From: CAVLDP01 sp963661945
Lineage (GTDB): Bacteria; Bacillota; Clostridia; Lachnospirales; Lachnospiraceae
DNA: 64,000 bases
Reading direction: 5' to 3'
Assembly: GCA_963661945.1 (NCBI GenBank)
Contig: CAVLDP010000001.1
Span: 62,001 to 126,000, forward strand
The number at the start of each line of letters is the position of its first letter. Positions within the stretch are counted from its first letter, which is position 1. Positions 50,162 to 58,464 of this stretch are shown here, piece after piece. Under the pieces are notes generated by a model. That model was not told the origin of the DNA and ran no database searches. It saw nothing but the letters and a program-made list of their open reading frames with translations. The position numbers and the translations under genes are program-made.

Positions 50162-51310
50162 ATGAGTTACGTAGTTGATACTTTAAGTAACCTACTACAT
50201 CAAACTGCATTTGCTAATCTTACTGCTGGTAACTTCGTTATGATTGGAGTTGCTTGTGTTTTCTTATATCTGGCAATCGTAAAGGAATATGAACCACTGC
50301 TTTTAATTCCGATTGCATTTGGTATGTTGCTTGTTAATATTTATCCTGATATTATTGCAAGCCCAGAAGAGACTAGTAATGGTGTAGGCGGTTTACTATA
50401 TTATTTCTATACCTTGGATGAATGGTCTATTCTGCCATCTCTTATTTTCCTTGGAGTTGGTGCGATGACAGACTTTGGACCACTGATTGCGAATCCTATT
50501 TCGTTCTTGCTTGGTGCTGCAGCACAGTTCGGTATTTTTACCGCATACTTACTCGCAATTCTACTCGGATTCAATGATGAAGCAGCTGCTGCTGTTTCTA
50601 TTATTGGTGGTGCGGATGGTCCGACGTCAATCTTCCTTGCTGGTAAATTAGGTCAGACTTCTCTGATGGGACCAATTGCGGTTGCTGCTTATTCTTATAT
50701 GTCGCTTGTTCCAATTATTCAGCCTCCAATTATGAAGCTGTTTACGACTAAGGAAGAGAGAGCAATCCATATGGAGAATCTACGTCCAGTTTCTAAGCTT
50801 GAGAAGATTCTCTTCCCAATTATTGTTACGATTATTACCTGTTTACTTCTGCCAACCACAGCTCCGCTTGTTGGTATGCTGATGCTTGGTAACTTATTCA
50901 AGGAATCTGGTGTGGTTCGCCAGCTTTCAGAGACAGCAAGTAATGCACTTATGTATATTGTTGTAATTCTGCTTGGTACATCTGTTGGTGCATCCACAAG
51001 TGCAGAGGCCTTCCTTAATATGAGTACGATTAAGATCGTTATTCTTGGTCTTGTTGCATTCTGCGTAGGAACTGCAGCTGGTGTACTCTTTGGTAAGCTA
51101 CTTTGCCATCTGACTCATGGTAAGATTAATCCTTTGATTGGTTCTGCAGGTGTATCTGCTGTACCAATGGCTGCTCGTGTCTCTCAGAAGGTGGGAGCAG
51201 AAGAAGATCCTACGAATTTCTTGCTGATGCATGCAATGGGACCTAATGTTGCTGGTGTTATTGGTACAGCAGTTGCGGCTGGTGTATTTATGGCGATATT
51301 TGGGGTTTGA
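50162..51310 (+). CDS. oadB: Na+-translocating decarboxylase beta subunit
   Basis: The 382-residue membrane protein decarboxylates carboxybiotin and pumps Na+ out. It has about ten hydrophobic segments and the family's ion-binding motif IIGGADGPTSIFLAGKL near residue 143, with the conserved Asp. It also has VSAVPMAARVSQKVG near residue 335 and HAMGPNVAGVIGTAVAAG at the end. Its presence defines the operon as an energy-conserving decarboxylase. OadB, MmdB and GcdB cannot be told apart by eye, so the symbol denotes the family. Confidence 0.93.
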   Translation: MSYVVDTLSNLLHQTAFANLTAGNFVMIGVACVFLYLAIVKEYEPLLLIPIAFGMLLVNIYPDIIASPEETSNGVGGLLYYFYTLDEWSILPSLIFLGVGAMTDFGPLIANPISFLLGAAAQFGIFTAYLLAILLGFNDEAAAAVSIIGGADGPTSIFLAGKLGQTSLMGPIAVAAYSYMSLVPIIQPPIMKLFTTKEERAIHMENLRPVSKLEKILFPIIVTIITCLLLPTTAPLVGMLMLGNLFKESGVVRQLSETASNALMYIVVILLGTSVGASTSAEAFLNMSTIKIVILGLVAFCVGTAAGVLFGKLLCHLTHGKINPLIGSAGVSAVPMAARVSQKVGAEEDPTNFLLMHAMGPNVAGVIGTAVAAGVFMAIFGV

Positions 51311-51325
51311 TAAAAGGAGGAAGAC

Positions 51326-52744
51326 ATGGCTGAAGACATGAAGAAACCATTAAAAATTACAGAGACTGTGCTTAGAGATGCACATCAGTCTCTGATTGCC
51401 ACTCGTATGACTACAGAGCAGATGCTTCCTATCATCGATAAGATGGATCAGGTTGGTTATCATGCAGTCGAGTGCTGGGGAGGAGCTACATTTGATGCTT
51501 CTCTGCGTTTCCTGAAGGAAGATCCTTGGGAGAGACTTAGAAAGCTGAGAGATGGCTTTAAGAATACCAAGCTGCAGATGCTTTTCCGTGGCCAGAATAT
51601 TCTTGGATATTCTCAGTATCCAGATGACGTTGTAGAATATTTCGTTCAGAAGTCTATAGCAAATGGTATTGATATTATTCGTATCTTTGATTGCTTAAAT
51701 GATGTTCGTAACCTTCAGACTGCTGTATCTGCCTGCAACAAGGAAAAGGGACATGCTCAGGTTGCTCTTTCTTATACTCTTGGTGATGCATATACATTAG
51801 AGTATTGGATGGATATGGCCAAGAGAATTGAAGACATGGGTGCAGATTCTATTTGCGTTAAGGATATGGCTGGACTTTTGGTTCCTGCAAAGGCAACAGA
51901 ATTGATTCAGGCACTTAAGTCATCTACAAGCCTGCCAATCGAACTTCATACACATTACACCTCGGGTGTTGCTTCCATGACTTATATGAAGGCTGTTGAG
52001 GCAGGATGCGATATTATTGATACAGCAATGAGTCCATTTGCGCTTGGTACATCTCAGCCTGCAACAGAGGTTATGGTTGAGGCATTCCGTGGCACAGAAT
52101 TTGATACTGGATTAGATCAGAACCTTCTTTCTGAGATTTGCGATTATTTCAAGCCAATGAGAGAAGAAGCACTTGAGAGTGGACTTATGTCAACCAAGGT
52201 TCTTGGTGTTAATATCAACACTCTTCGTTATCAGGTTCCTGGTGGAATGCTCTCTAATATGGTATCCCAGCTAAAGGAGCAGAATGCAGAAGATAAGTAT
52301 GATGAGGTTCTGCAGGAAATCCCTAGAGTTCGTAAGGATTTGGGAGAGCCACCACTTGTAACTCCATCATCACAGATTGTCGGTACACAGGCTGTATTTA
52401 ATGTCCTGATGGGAGAGAGATACAAGGTTGCAACAAAGGAAACCAAGGACATTCTTCTTGGTAAATATGGCCAGACGGTAAAGCCATTTAATCCAGAGGT
52501 TGTTGACAAGGTTCTCGGCGAAGACAAGAAGAATGCGATTACCTGTCGCCCAGCAGATCTTCTTGAGCCAGGACTTGCTAAGTTTGAAGAAGAGATGAAG
52601 CAGTGGAAACAGCAGGATGAGGATGTCCTCACCTATGCTTTGTTCCCTAAGGTTGCTACAGAATTCTTCAAATATCGCGAGGCACAGCAGACGAAGGTTG
52701 ATCCTGCAGTAGCGGATACCAAGAATGGTGCCTATCCTGTTTAG
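51326..52744 (+). CDS. pyruvate/oxaloacetate carboxyltransferase (OadA/5S type, no biotin domain)
   Basis: The 472-residue protein is a TIM-barrel carboxyltransferase of the OadA/PycB/5S family. It has the metal Asp in TVLRDAHQSLIATR, AVECWGGATFD, LHTHYTSG (metal His pair), and the carboxylated Lys in CVKDMAGLL. It stops before the biotin domain that ends normal OadA. The carrier encoded two genes upstream would serve it, as in the 5S subunit of transcarboxylase. It should transfer CO2 from oxaloacetate to biotin, or the reverse to pyruvate. Confidence 0.9.
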   Translation: MAEDMKKPLKITETVLRDAHQSLIATRMTTEQMLPIIDKMDQVGYHAVECWGGATFDASLRFLKEDPWERLRKLRDGFKNTKLQMLFRGQNILGYSQYPDDVVEYFVQKSIANGIDIIRIFDCLNDVRNLQTAVSACNKEKGHAQVALSYTLGDAYTLEYWMDMAKRIEDMGADSICVKDMAGLLVPAKATELIQALKSSTSLPIELHTHYTSGVASMTYMKAVEAGCDIIDTAMSPFALGTSQPATEVMVEAFRGTEFDTGLDQNLLSEICDYFKPMREEALESGLMSTKVLGVNINTLRYQVPGGMLSNMVSQLKEQNAEDKYDEVLQEIPRVRKDLGEPPLVTPSSQIVGTQAVFNVLMGERYKVATKETKDILLGKYGQTVKPFNPEVVDKVLGEDKKNAITCRPADLLEPGLAKFEEEMKQWKQQDEDVLTYALFPKVATEFFKYREAQQTKVDPAVADTKNGAYPV

Positions 52745-52757
52745 ATAAATTGAATTT

Positions 52758-52793
52758 AAGCTTCACTTGCAATTGCAGGTGAAGCTTTTTTTT
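52758..52793 (+). terminator. intrinsic terminator of the decarboxylase operon
   Basis: A 13-bp stem (AAGCTTCACTTGC with GCAGGTGAAGCTT, one wobble), AATT loop and a run of T. Confidence 0.93.
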
Positions 52794-52801
52794 CGTATAA
52801 T
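52773..52801 (+). promoter_or_regulatory. promoter of the RpiR-family gene
   Basis: TTGCAG, a 17-base spacer and TATAAT. The -35 lies inside the terminator stem of the preceding operon. Confidence 0.7.
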
Positions 52802-52851
52802 AGGTAAGATTTGAAGGAATACTTGCAAAATTTATTACGAAGAGGTTATTT

Positions 52852-53766
52852 ATGAGCAGTATTAGCGATTTGTTGGTGAAGATTAATCAGTCCTACAGTA
52901 AGATGAGCAAAGGCCAGAAGCTTCTTGCAAATTATATATCGGACTACTATGATAGAGCGGCATTTTTTACCGCATCAAAGCTGGGACAAACGGTTGGAGT
53001 TTCGGAATCCACGGTAGTTCGTTTTGCAACATTTCTAGGATATAAGGGCTTCCCTGAATTTCAGGAAGCACTGCAAGAGATGGTGGCAGATAAGCTAAAT
53101 GATACAGAACAGCAGGATATGACCTACGGCAGAATTGATCGAAATGATATCCTGTCATCTATTCTTACTTCTGATGCCGATAAAATCACCGATACTCTTG
53201 CTAATATAGATCGTATGGCCTTTGAGCGAGCAATTGATACTTTGCTTGAAGCCAGGAAAATCTATATTATTGGTGTGAGAAGCTGCGCTCCGCTTGCATC
53301 TTATCTTGCATTTCAGCTCAATCTTATATTTGATCAGGTGCAGCTGATTTCTACGAGCAATGTAAGCGAAGTTTTTGAGCAGATGCTTCATATTGGTCCA
53401 GAGGATGCAATTATCGGAATTAGCTTTCCTCGTTATTCGGTGCGTACTCTTAAGGCAATGGAATTTGCAAATGATCGAAATGCCAAGGTAATTACACTTA
53501 CAGATAGTGTTCATTCGCCGATGAATCTATATTCTTCCTGCAATTTGTTAGCAAGGACAGACATGGCCTCTGTTATGGAATCACTTGTTGCGCCAATGAG
53601 TATCATAAATGCGCTTTTGGTTGCTCTTTGCAATCGCAGGCAGGACCAGGTGGCGAAGAATCTGGAACTTTTAGAGCAAACCTGGGAAGATTATCAGGTC
53701 TATGAGCCAGATGAGATTGATTCGATTGATGATGCTCTTAAGATGCATTATCCTACTCAGGAGTAG
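52852..53766 (+). CDS. MurR/RpiR-family transcriptional regulator
   Basis: The 304-residue protein has an N-terminal helix-turn-helix domain (about 1-80; ASKLGQTVGVSESTVVRFATFLGYKGFPEFQ split across two helices) and a C-terminal SIS sugar-phosphate-binding domain (about 125-260; IYIIGVRSCAPLASYLAFQL, GISFPRYSVRTLKAMEFA). Such regulators respond to phosphosugars. The genes downstream are housekeeping ones, so its targets are probably elsewhere or include its own promoter. It is 3 bases from the flavoprotein gene. Confidence 0.92.
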   Translation: MSSISDLLVKINQSYSKMSKGQKLLANYISDYYDRAAFFTASKLGQTVGVSESTVVRFATFLGYKGFPEFQEALQEMVADKLNDTEQQDMTYGRIDRNDILSSILTSDADKITDTLANIDRMAFERAIDTLLEARKIYIIGVRSCAPLASYLAFQLNLIFDQVQLISTSNVSEVFEQMLHIGPEDAIIGISFPRYSVRTLKAMEFANDRNAKVITLTDSVHSPMNLYSSCNLLARTDMASVMESLVAPMSIINALLVALCNRRQDQVAKNLELLEQTWEDYQVYEPDEIDSIDDALKMHYPTQE

Positions 53767-53769
53767 AAT

Positions 53770-55002
53770 ATGTCAGAAGTTTATGTGATTGGAGGCGGAG
53801 CAGCTGGTATGATGGCTGCTTATTCTGCCGGATTAATGGGGCATCATGTTACCCTGCTTGAGAAAAATGAGAAGTTAGGGAAGAAGATATATATTACCGG
53901 TAAGGGACGATGTAATTTCACGAATGCATGTGAGGTTGAAGACTTTTTCTCTTCTGTCGTTTCTAATCCGAAATTCCTATATAGTGCTCTTTATACATTT
54001 GATAATCAGTCAATGATAGATTTTGTCGAGAGTCATGGTACGAAAACCAAGGTGGAACGCGGAAATCGAGCTTTTCCTCTATCGGATCATGCATCTGATA
54101 TTACACGGGCTATAGCGCGAGCCCTAGAAGAAGTTCATGTTAGTATAAGCCTAAATTCCAAGGTGGATGATATCTTGACAGAAGAAGGTAAGATAACTGG
54201 ACTTGTGCTTTCAAACGGCAAGACATATAAGTGCGATGCTGTTATTATTGCAACGGGAGGATTCTCTTATCAGACCACTGGTTCTACTGGAGATGGGTAT
54301 ACATTTGCAAAGAGACTTGGACACAGCGTAACGGAGCTTAGACCGGCTCTTGTTCCCTTTGAGACCAAGGAAGAAGATATCTTTTCTATGCAGGGCCTTT
54401 CTCTTAAGAATGTCTGCCTTACCATTTCACATAACAATAAGAGGCTTTACTCAGACTTCGGGGAGATGTTATTTACGCATTTTGGCGTGAGTGGTCCACT
54501 TGTTCTCTCGGCAAGCTCAGATCTTGGTAAGTCACTTCTTAAATATGGTTTTCTTGATGCTGCAATTGACTTAAAACCTGCGCTTGACAGGGAACAATTA
54601 GAGAAGCGAATTCTAAGAGAATTAGAGGAGAATCCGAATAAATATTTCTCATCAATTCTTCCAAGACTTATTCCATCCAAAATGGTAGATGTGTTTGTTC
54701 GTAGGCTTGAAATCCCAGATGGCCTTAAGTGCAATTCTGTTACAAGGAAGATGCGGGATGATCTTCTTGATTTGCTGAAAGGATTCTCATTTACCATAAT
54801 TGGGACGAGATCTTTTAAGGAAGCTATCGTTACGCAGGGCGGAGTTAATGTGAAGGAAGTGAATGCTTCAACGATGGAATCAAAACTCGTGGAAGGCTTA
54901 TATTTTGCTGGTGAGGTACTTGATTTGGATGCCTATACCGGTGGCTATAATTTACAAATTGCCTGGTCGACAGGCTATCTTGCAGGACTTAGCATTAGAT
55001 AA
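53770..55002 (+). CDS. NAD(P)/FAD-dependent oxidoreductase, HI0933/BaiN family
   Basis: The 410-residue flavoprotein has the FAD loop VIGGGAAGMMAAYSAG at the N-terminus and the family's GKKIYITGKGRCNFTNA motif near residue 35. AVIIATGGFSYQTTGSTGDGY lies near residue 157, and the C-terminal FAD segment GLYFAGEVLDLDAYTGGYN follows. The family (YtfP/HI0933/BaiN) has no agreed physiological substrate. In Clostridia it often precedes cmk and ispH, as here; the stop overlaps a possible in-frame ATG of the next gene. Confidence 0.9.
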   Translation: MSEVYVIGGGAAGMMAAYSAGLMGHHVTLLEKNEKLGKKIYITGKGRCNFTNACEVEDFFSSVVSNPKFLYSALYTFDNQSMIDFVESHGTKTKVERGNRAFPLSDHASDITRAIARALEEVHVSISLNSKVDDILTEEGKITGLVLSNGKTYKCDAVIIATGGFSYQTTGSTGDGYTFAKRLGHSVTELRPALVPFETKEEDIFSMQGLSLKNVCLTISHNNKRLYSDFGEMLFTHFGVSGPLVLSASSDLGKSLLKYGFLDAAIDLKPALDREQLEKRILRELEENPNKYFSSILPRLIPSKMVDVFVRRLEIPDGLKCNSVTRKMRDDLLDLLKGFSFTIIGTRSFKEAIVTQGGVNVKEVNASTMESKLVEGLYFAGEVLDLDAYTGGYNLQIAWSTGYLAGLSIR

Positions 55003-55013
55003 TGGAGGATGAT

Positions 55014-55679
55014 ATGGGTAAGAATATTGCAATTGATGGACCAGCTGGAGCTGGCAAGAGCACAATAGCTAAGAGAGTAGCAGCAGAACTTGGATTTGTA
55101 TATGTTGATACAGGTGCAATGTATCGCGGTATTGCGCTTTTCTTCTTGCAGCATGGTGTCTCTAGTGAAGATGAGAAGACAATAGAAGAATCCGTGAAGG
55201 ATATTAATATTTCACTTAATTATGAGGATGGCGTTCAGCATCTAATCCTAAATGGTCAGGATGTAAGCACAGATATTCGTAAAGAAGAAGTTGGTAATAT
55301 GGCATCCGCCACAAGTCTCTATCCATGTGTTAGAAATCGGCTTTTAGATCTTCAGCTTACGATGGCACGTACGATGGATATAATAATGGATGGCAGAGAT
55401 ATTGGTACTGTTATTCTTCCGAATGCCGATCTGAAGATTTATCTTACCGCTTCTGTGGAGACCAGGGCTGAGCGTAGGTTCAAGGAGCTTCTCGCAAAAG
55501 GACAGACACCGAATCTGGAAGAAATTAAGGAAGACATTAAGGACCGCGATTATCGTGATATGCATAGGGAGGTTGCACCTCTTAAGTGCGCAGATGATGC
55601 AGTGCTTCTCGATTCTTCAGAACTGTCAATTGATGAAGTGGTAGAACAAATTGTGAATCTATACAAGGAGAGAGTGTAA
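55014..55679 (+). CDS. cmk: cytidylate kinase
   Basis: Cmk phosphorylates CMP and dCMP. The 221-residue product has the P-loop IDGPAGAGKSTIAK, YVDTGAMYRG near residue 33 and the NMP-binding MDGRDIGTVI near residue 127. ATG 55014 is chosen because GGAGG (55004-55008) precedes it; an ATG at 55002 lies before that site. The ispH start overlaps its stop by one base. Confidence 0.96.
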   Translation: MGKNIAIDGPAGAGKSTIAKRVAAELGFVYVDTGAMYRGIALFFLQHGVSSEDEKTIEESVKDINISLNYEDGVQHLILNGQDVSTDIRKEEVGNMASATSLYPCVRNRLLDLQLTMARTMDIIMDGRDIGTVILPNADLKIYLTASVETRAERRFKELLAKGQTPNLEEIKEDIKDRDYRDMHREVAPLKCADDAVLLDSSELSIDEVVEQIVNLYKERV

Positions 55680-56530
55680 TGTCTGTTAAGGTTGCAGAAC
55701 ATGCTGGCTTTTGCTTTGGCGTAAAGAGGGCTGTGGAATTAGTTGAGACAGAGCTTGCTAAGGGACAGAGCAAGATTTACACCTATGGACCGATTATCCA
55801 TAATGATACTGTGGTAAATGATTTGTGCGCTCGTGGCGTAGAAGTGATACCGGAAGATTCGGATTTGGATGGGTATGAACCTGGAATTGTAGTAATTCGG
55901 TCTCATGGAATCTCGCGGAAGGTGCATGAGGGCTTAGAAGGCCATGGCTTTGAGATTGTAGATGCGACATGCCCGTTTGTTCGAAAGATTCATAGAATTG
56001 TGGATGAATATTCTTCGAATGGCTATAAGATTTTGGTTGTTGGTAATCCAAACCATCCAGAGGTTCAGGGAATTATTGGTTGGATTCAGCCAGAGGTTCC
56101 GTATTTTGTGATTCAATCCAAGGAAGAGATATCAGAACTTCCGTTTTCGATGGAAGATAAGATTTGCTTGGTTGGACAAACGACATACAATTACAAGAAA
56201 TTCCAAGAATTGGTTGAATTAATCAAGCAAAAAGGTTATGATATAGTTGCTTTGAGTACAATTTGCAATGCGACGGAAGAGAGGCAAACGGAAGCCGCTC
56301 AGATTGCACAAGAAGCAGATGTGATGCTTGTCATTGGTGGTAAGAACAGTTCTAATTCGCAGAAGTTGTTTGAAATATGCAAGAAAGAATGCGACAATAC
56401 ATATTTCATTCAGACGGTTGATGACCTGGATACTTCGGTGCTTGATTCCCAGAACCATATAGGTATTACAGCAGGGGCTTCTACCCCAAACAATATTATT
56501 GAGGAGGTTCAAGTGAGATGCCAGAGATGA
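55679..56530 (+). CDS. ispH: 4-hydroxy-3-methylbut-2-enyl diphosphate reductase
   Basis: IspH makes IPP and DMAPP from HMBPP, the last MEP step, using a 4Fe-4S cluster. The 283-residue product has the three Cys ligands in HAGFCFGVKRAVE (about 12), VDATCPFVRKIH (about 97) and LSTICNATEERQ (about 196), and the GITAGASTP end motif. In several Firmicutes IspH is fused to S1. Here the genes overlap by 13 bases in different frames, so they are separate but coupled. Confidence 0.97.
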   Translation: MSVKVAEHAGFCFGVKRAVELVETELAKGQSKIYTYGPIIHNDTVVNDLCARGVEVIPEDSDLDGYEPGIVVIRSHGISRKVHEGLEGHGFEIVDATCPFVRKIHRIVDEYSSNGYKILVVGNPNHPEVQGIIGWIQPEVPYFVIQSKEEISELPFSMEDKICLVGQTTYNYKKFQELVELIKQKGYDIVALSTICNATEERQTEAAQIAQEADVMLVIGGKNSSNSQKLFEICKKECDNTYFIQTVDDLDTSVLDSQNHIGITAGASTPNNIIEEVQVRCQR

Positions 56531-57645
56531 GCGAATTTGAACAGATGTTAGAAGAATCTTTTAAAACAATAAGAAATGGAGAGGTAGTAGAAGGTACTGT
56601 TATTGCCGTAAAGCCAGACGAGATCGACCTGAATATTGGTTATAAGTCCGATGGTATTATTACTCGTAATGAGTATTCGAATGAGAACAATATCGACCTT
56701 ACTACTGTTGTTAAAGAAGGCGATACAATGGAAGCTATCGTTATCAAGGTTAATGATGGCGAAGGCCAGGTTCTCCTTTCTTATAAGAGACTTGCACAGG
56801 AGAAGGGCAATGAGGTCTTAAGAGAAGCATTTGAGAACGAGACAGTTCTTAAGGCTCCTGTAACTAAGGTACTTAATGGTGGTCTTAGCGTTGAGGTTGA
56901 GGGTGCTAGAGTATTTATTCCTGCAAGCCTGATTTCTGATTCCTTCGAGAAGGATCTTACAAAGTATGATGGTCAGGAAATTGAATTTATTATTACAGAA
57001 TTCAATCCTCGCAAGAGAAGAATTATTGGTAATCGTAAGTGCTTACTTGTTGCTGAGCGCGAGAAAGCTCAGGCAGGATTCTTTGAGAATGTACATGTTG
57101 GTGATGTAATCGAAGGAACTGTTAAGAACGTTACAGACTTCGGTGCATTCGTTGATTTGGGTGGTGTAGACGGACTCCTTCACATCTCTGAGATGTCATG
57201 GGGCAGAGTTGATAATCCACGTAAGATCTTTAATGTAGATGATCAGGTCAAGGTATTCGTTAAGGATATCAACGGTAAGAAGATTGCTTTATCTATGAAG
57301 TTCCCAGAGGCTAACCCTTGGAATGGCGCATCAGATAAGTTTGCAGTTGGCAATGTTGTAACTGGCAAGGTTGCTCGTATGACTGATTTCGGTGCATTTG
57401 TTGAGCTTGCTCCTGGTGTAGATGCTTTACTTCATGTATCACAGATTTCTCGCGATCATGTTGAGAAGCCATCTGATGTACTTTCTGTTGGACAGACAAT
57501 TGAGGCTTCAATTGTTGAATTCCGCGAGGAAGAGCACAAGATCAGCCTTAGCATGAAGGCATTACTTGAGCCTGAGAAGAAGGACGAGGATGCTGACATC
57601 GCTGATGTTGATATCGAAGCTGTAGCTGCTGAGACAGAGGAGTAA
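56518..57645 (+). CDS. rpsA: 30S ribosomal protein S1 (four S1 domains)
   Basis: S1 helps mRNA bind to the ribosome. The 375-residue product has four S1-type RNA-binding repeats, starting near residues 20, 105, 190 and 275. The last two are canonical (GTVKNVTDFGAFVDLGGVDGLLH and GKVARMTDFGAFVELAPGVDALLH as split motifs). Four repeats rather than six is normal for low-GC Gram-positives. ATG 56518 is used since GAGGAGGT (56501-56508) lies 9 bases before it; ATG 56527 is farther. Confidence 0.93.
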   Translation: MPEMSEFEQMLEESFKTIRNGEVVEGTVIAVKPDEIDLNIGYKSDGIITRNEYSNENNIDLTTVVKEGDTMEAIVIKVNDGEGQVLLSYKRLAQEKGNEVLREAFENETVLKAPVTKVLNGGLSVEVEGARVFIPASLISDSFEKDLTKYDGQEIEFIITEFNPRKRRIIGNRKCLLVAEREKAQAGFFENVHVGDVIEGTVKNVTDFGAFVDLGGVDGLLHISEMSWGRVDNPRKIFNVDDQVKVFVKDINGKKIALSMKFPEANPWNGASDKFAVGNVVTGKVARMTDFGAFVELAPGVDALLHVSQISRDHVEKPSDVLSVGQTIEASIVEFREEEHKISLSMKALLEPEKKDEDADIADVDIEAVAAETEE

Positions 57646-57678
57646 TTCCTAGTTTATAATTGAAGAGAGAGAACGCTT

Positions 57679-58464
57679 ATGGATAATTACGAAGCATTTA
57701 AAGGTGAAGTTTTTAAGTTAACTAAAATTGATCTGAGTTCTTACAAAGAGAAACAAATGCGTCGTAGGATTGATTCATTGGTGACAAAACATAACTGCAC
57801 GTCCTACAAAGAGTACGTGCAGTTACTCGTTTCTAAGCCAGAGATTTTTGATGAATTTGTAAACTTCCTTACGATCAATGTTTCTGAGTTTTATCGTAAT
57901 CCAGATCAGTGGGAACTTCTTGACAAGGAGTTTATCCCTGAACTTATTAATAAATTTGGCAAGAATCTGAAGATTTGGTCAGCTGCTTGTTCGACAGGCG
58001 ATGAACCATATTCTCTTGTTATGGCTTTGTCACGTCATCTGGACTTGAATCAGATCAAGATTTATGCGACAGATTTGGATAAGCAGGTGATTGCGCAGGC
58101 AAAAGTTGGACTTTATTCTGAGAAGTCTATTGCGAATGTTCCGTCAGATCTTAAGAAGAAATACTTTACTCAGGTTGGTAATTCTTATCAGATTTCGGAT
58201 CAGATTAAGAATCGTGTGGAATTTAGAGAACATAACTTGCTTAAGGATGCATATCCTAAGGATTGCAATATGATTGTTTGCCGTAATGTCCTTATTTATT
58301 TCACAGAGGAAGCAAAGCATGATGTATATGTGAAATTTGCAGATGCTCTAAAGGATACTGGCATTCTCTTTATTGGTAGTACAGAACAGGTTATGGATTA
58401 CAAGAATATTGGTTATAAGAGAAGATATTCTTTCTTCTACGAGAAGGATCAGTCCGCTAATTAA
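57679..58464 (+). CDS. cheR: chemoreceptor methyltransferase CheR
   Basis: CheR methylates glutamates on chemoreceptors with S-adenosylmethionine. The 261-residue product has an N-terminal helical domain (LTKIDLSSYKEKQMRRRI), the FLTINVSEFYRNPDQW segment, the SAM-binding IWSAACSTGDEPYSLVMAL near residue 100 and CRNVLIYF near residue 202. It lies 33 bases after rpsA, far from the cheA-cheD operon in this window. Its 3' end overlaps the convergent minus-strand gene by 8 bases. Confidence 0.95.
   Translation: MDNYEAFKGEVFKLTKIDLSSYKEKQMRRRIDSLVTKHNCTSYKEYVQLLVSKPEIFDEFVNFLTINVSEFYRNPDQWELLDKEFIPELINKFGKNLKIWSAACSTGDEPYSLVMALSRHLDLNQIKIYATDLDKQVIAQAKVGLYSEKSIANVPSDLKKKYFTQVGNSYQISDQIKNRVEFREHNLLKDAYPKDCNMIVCRNVLIYFTEEAKHDVYVKFADALKDTGILFIGSTEQVMDYKNIGYKRRYSFFYEKDQSAN

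Noticed and set aside
55679..57645. Fused IspH-S1 protein
   Set aside because: The two genes are in different frames and each has its own stop and start with a strong ribosome site.
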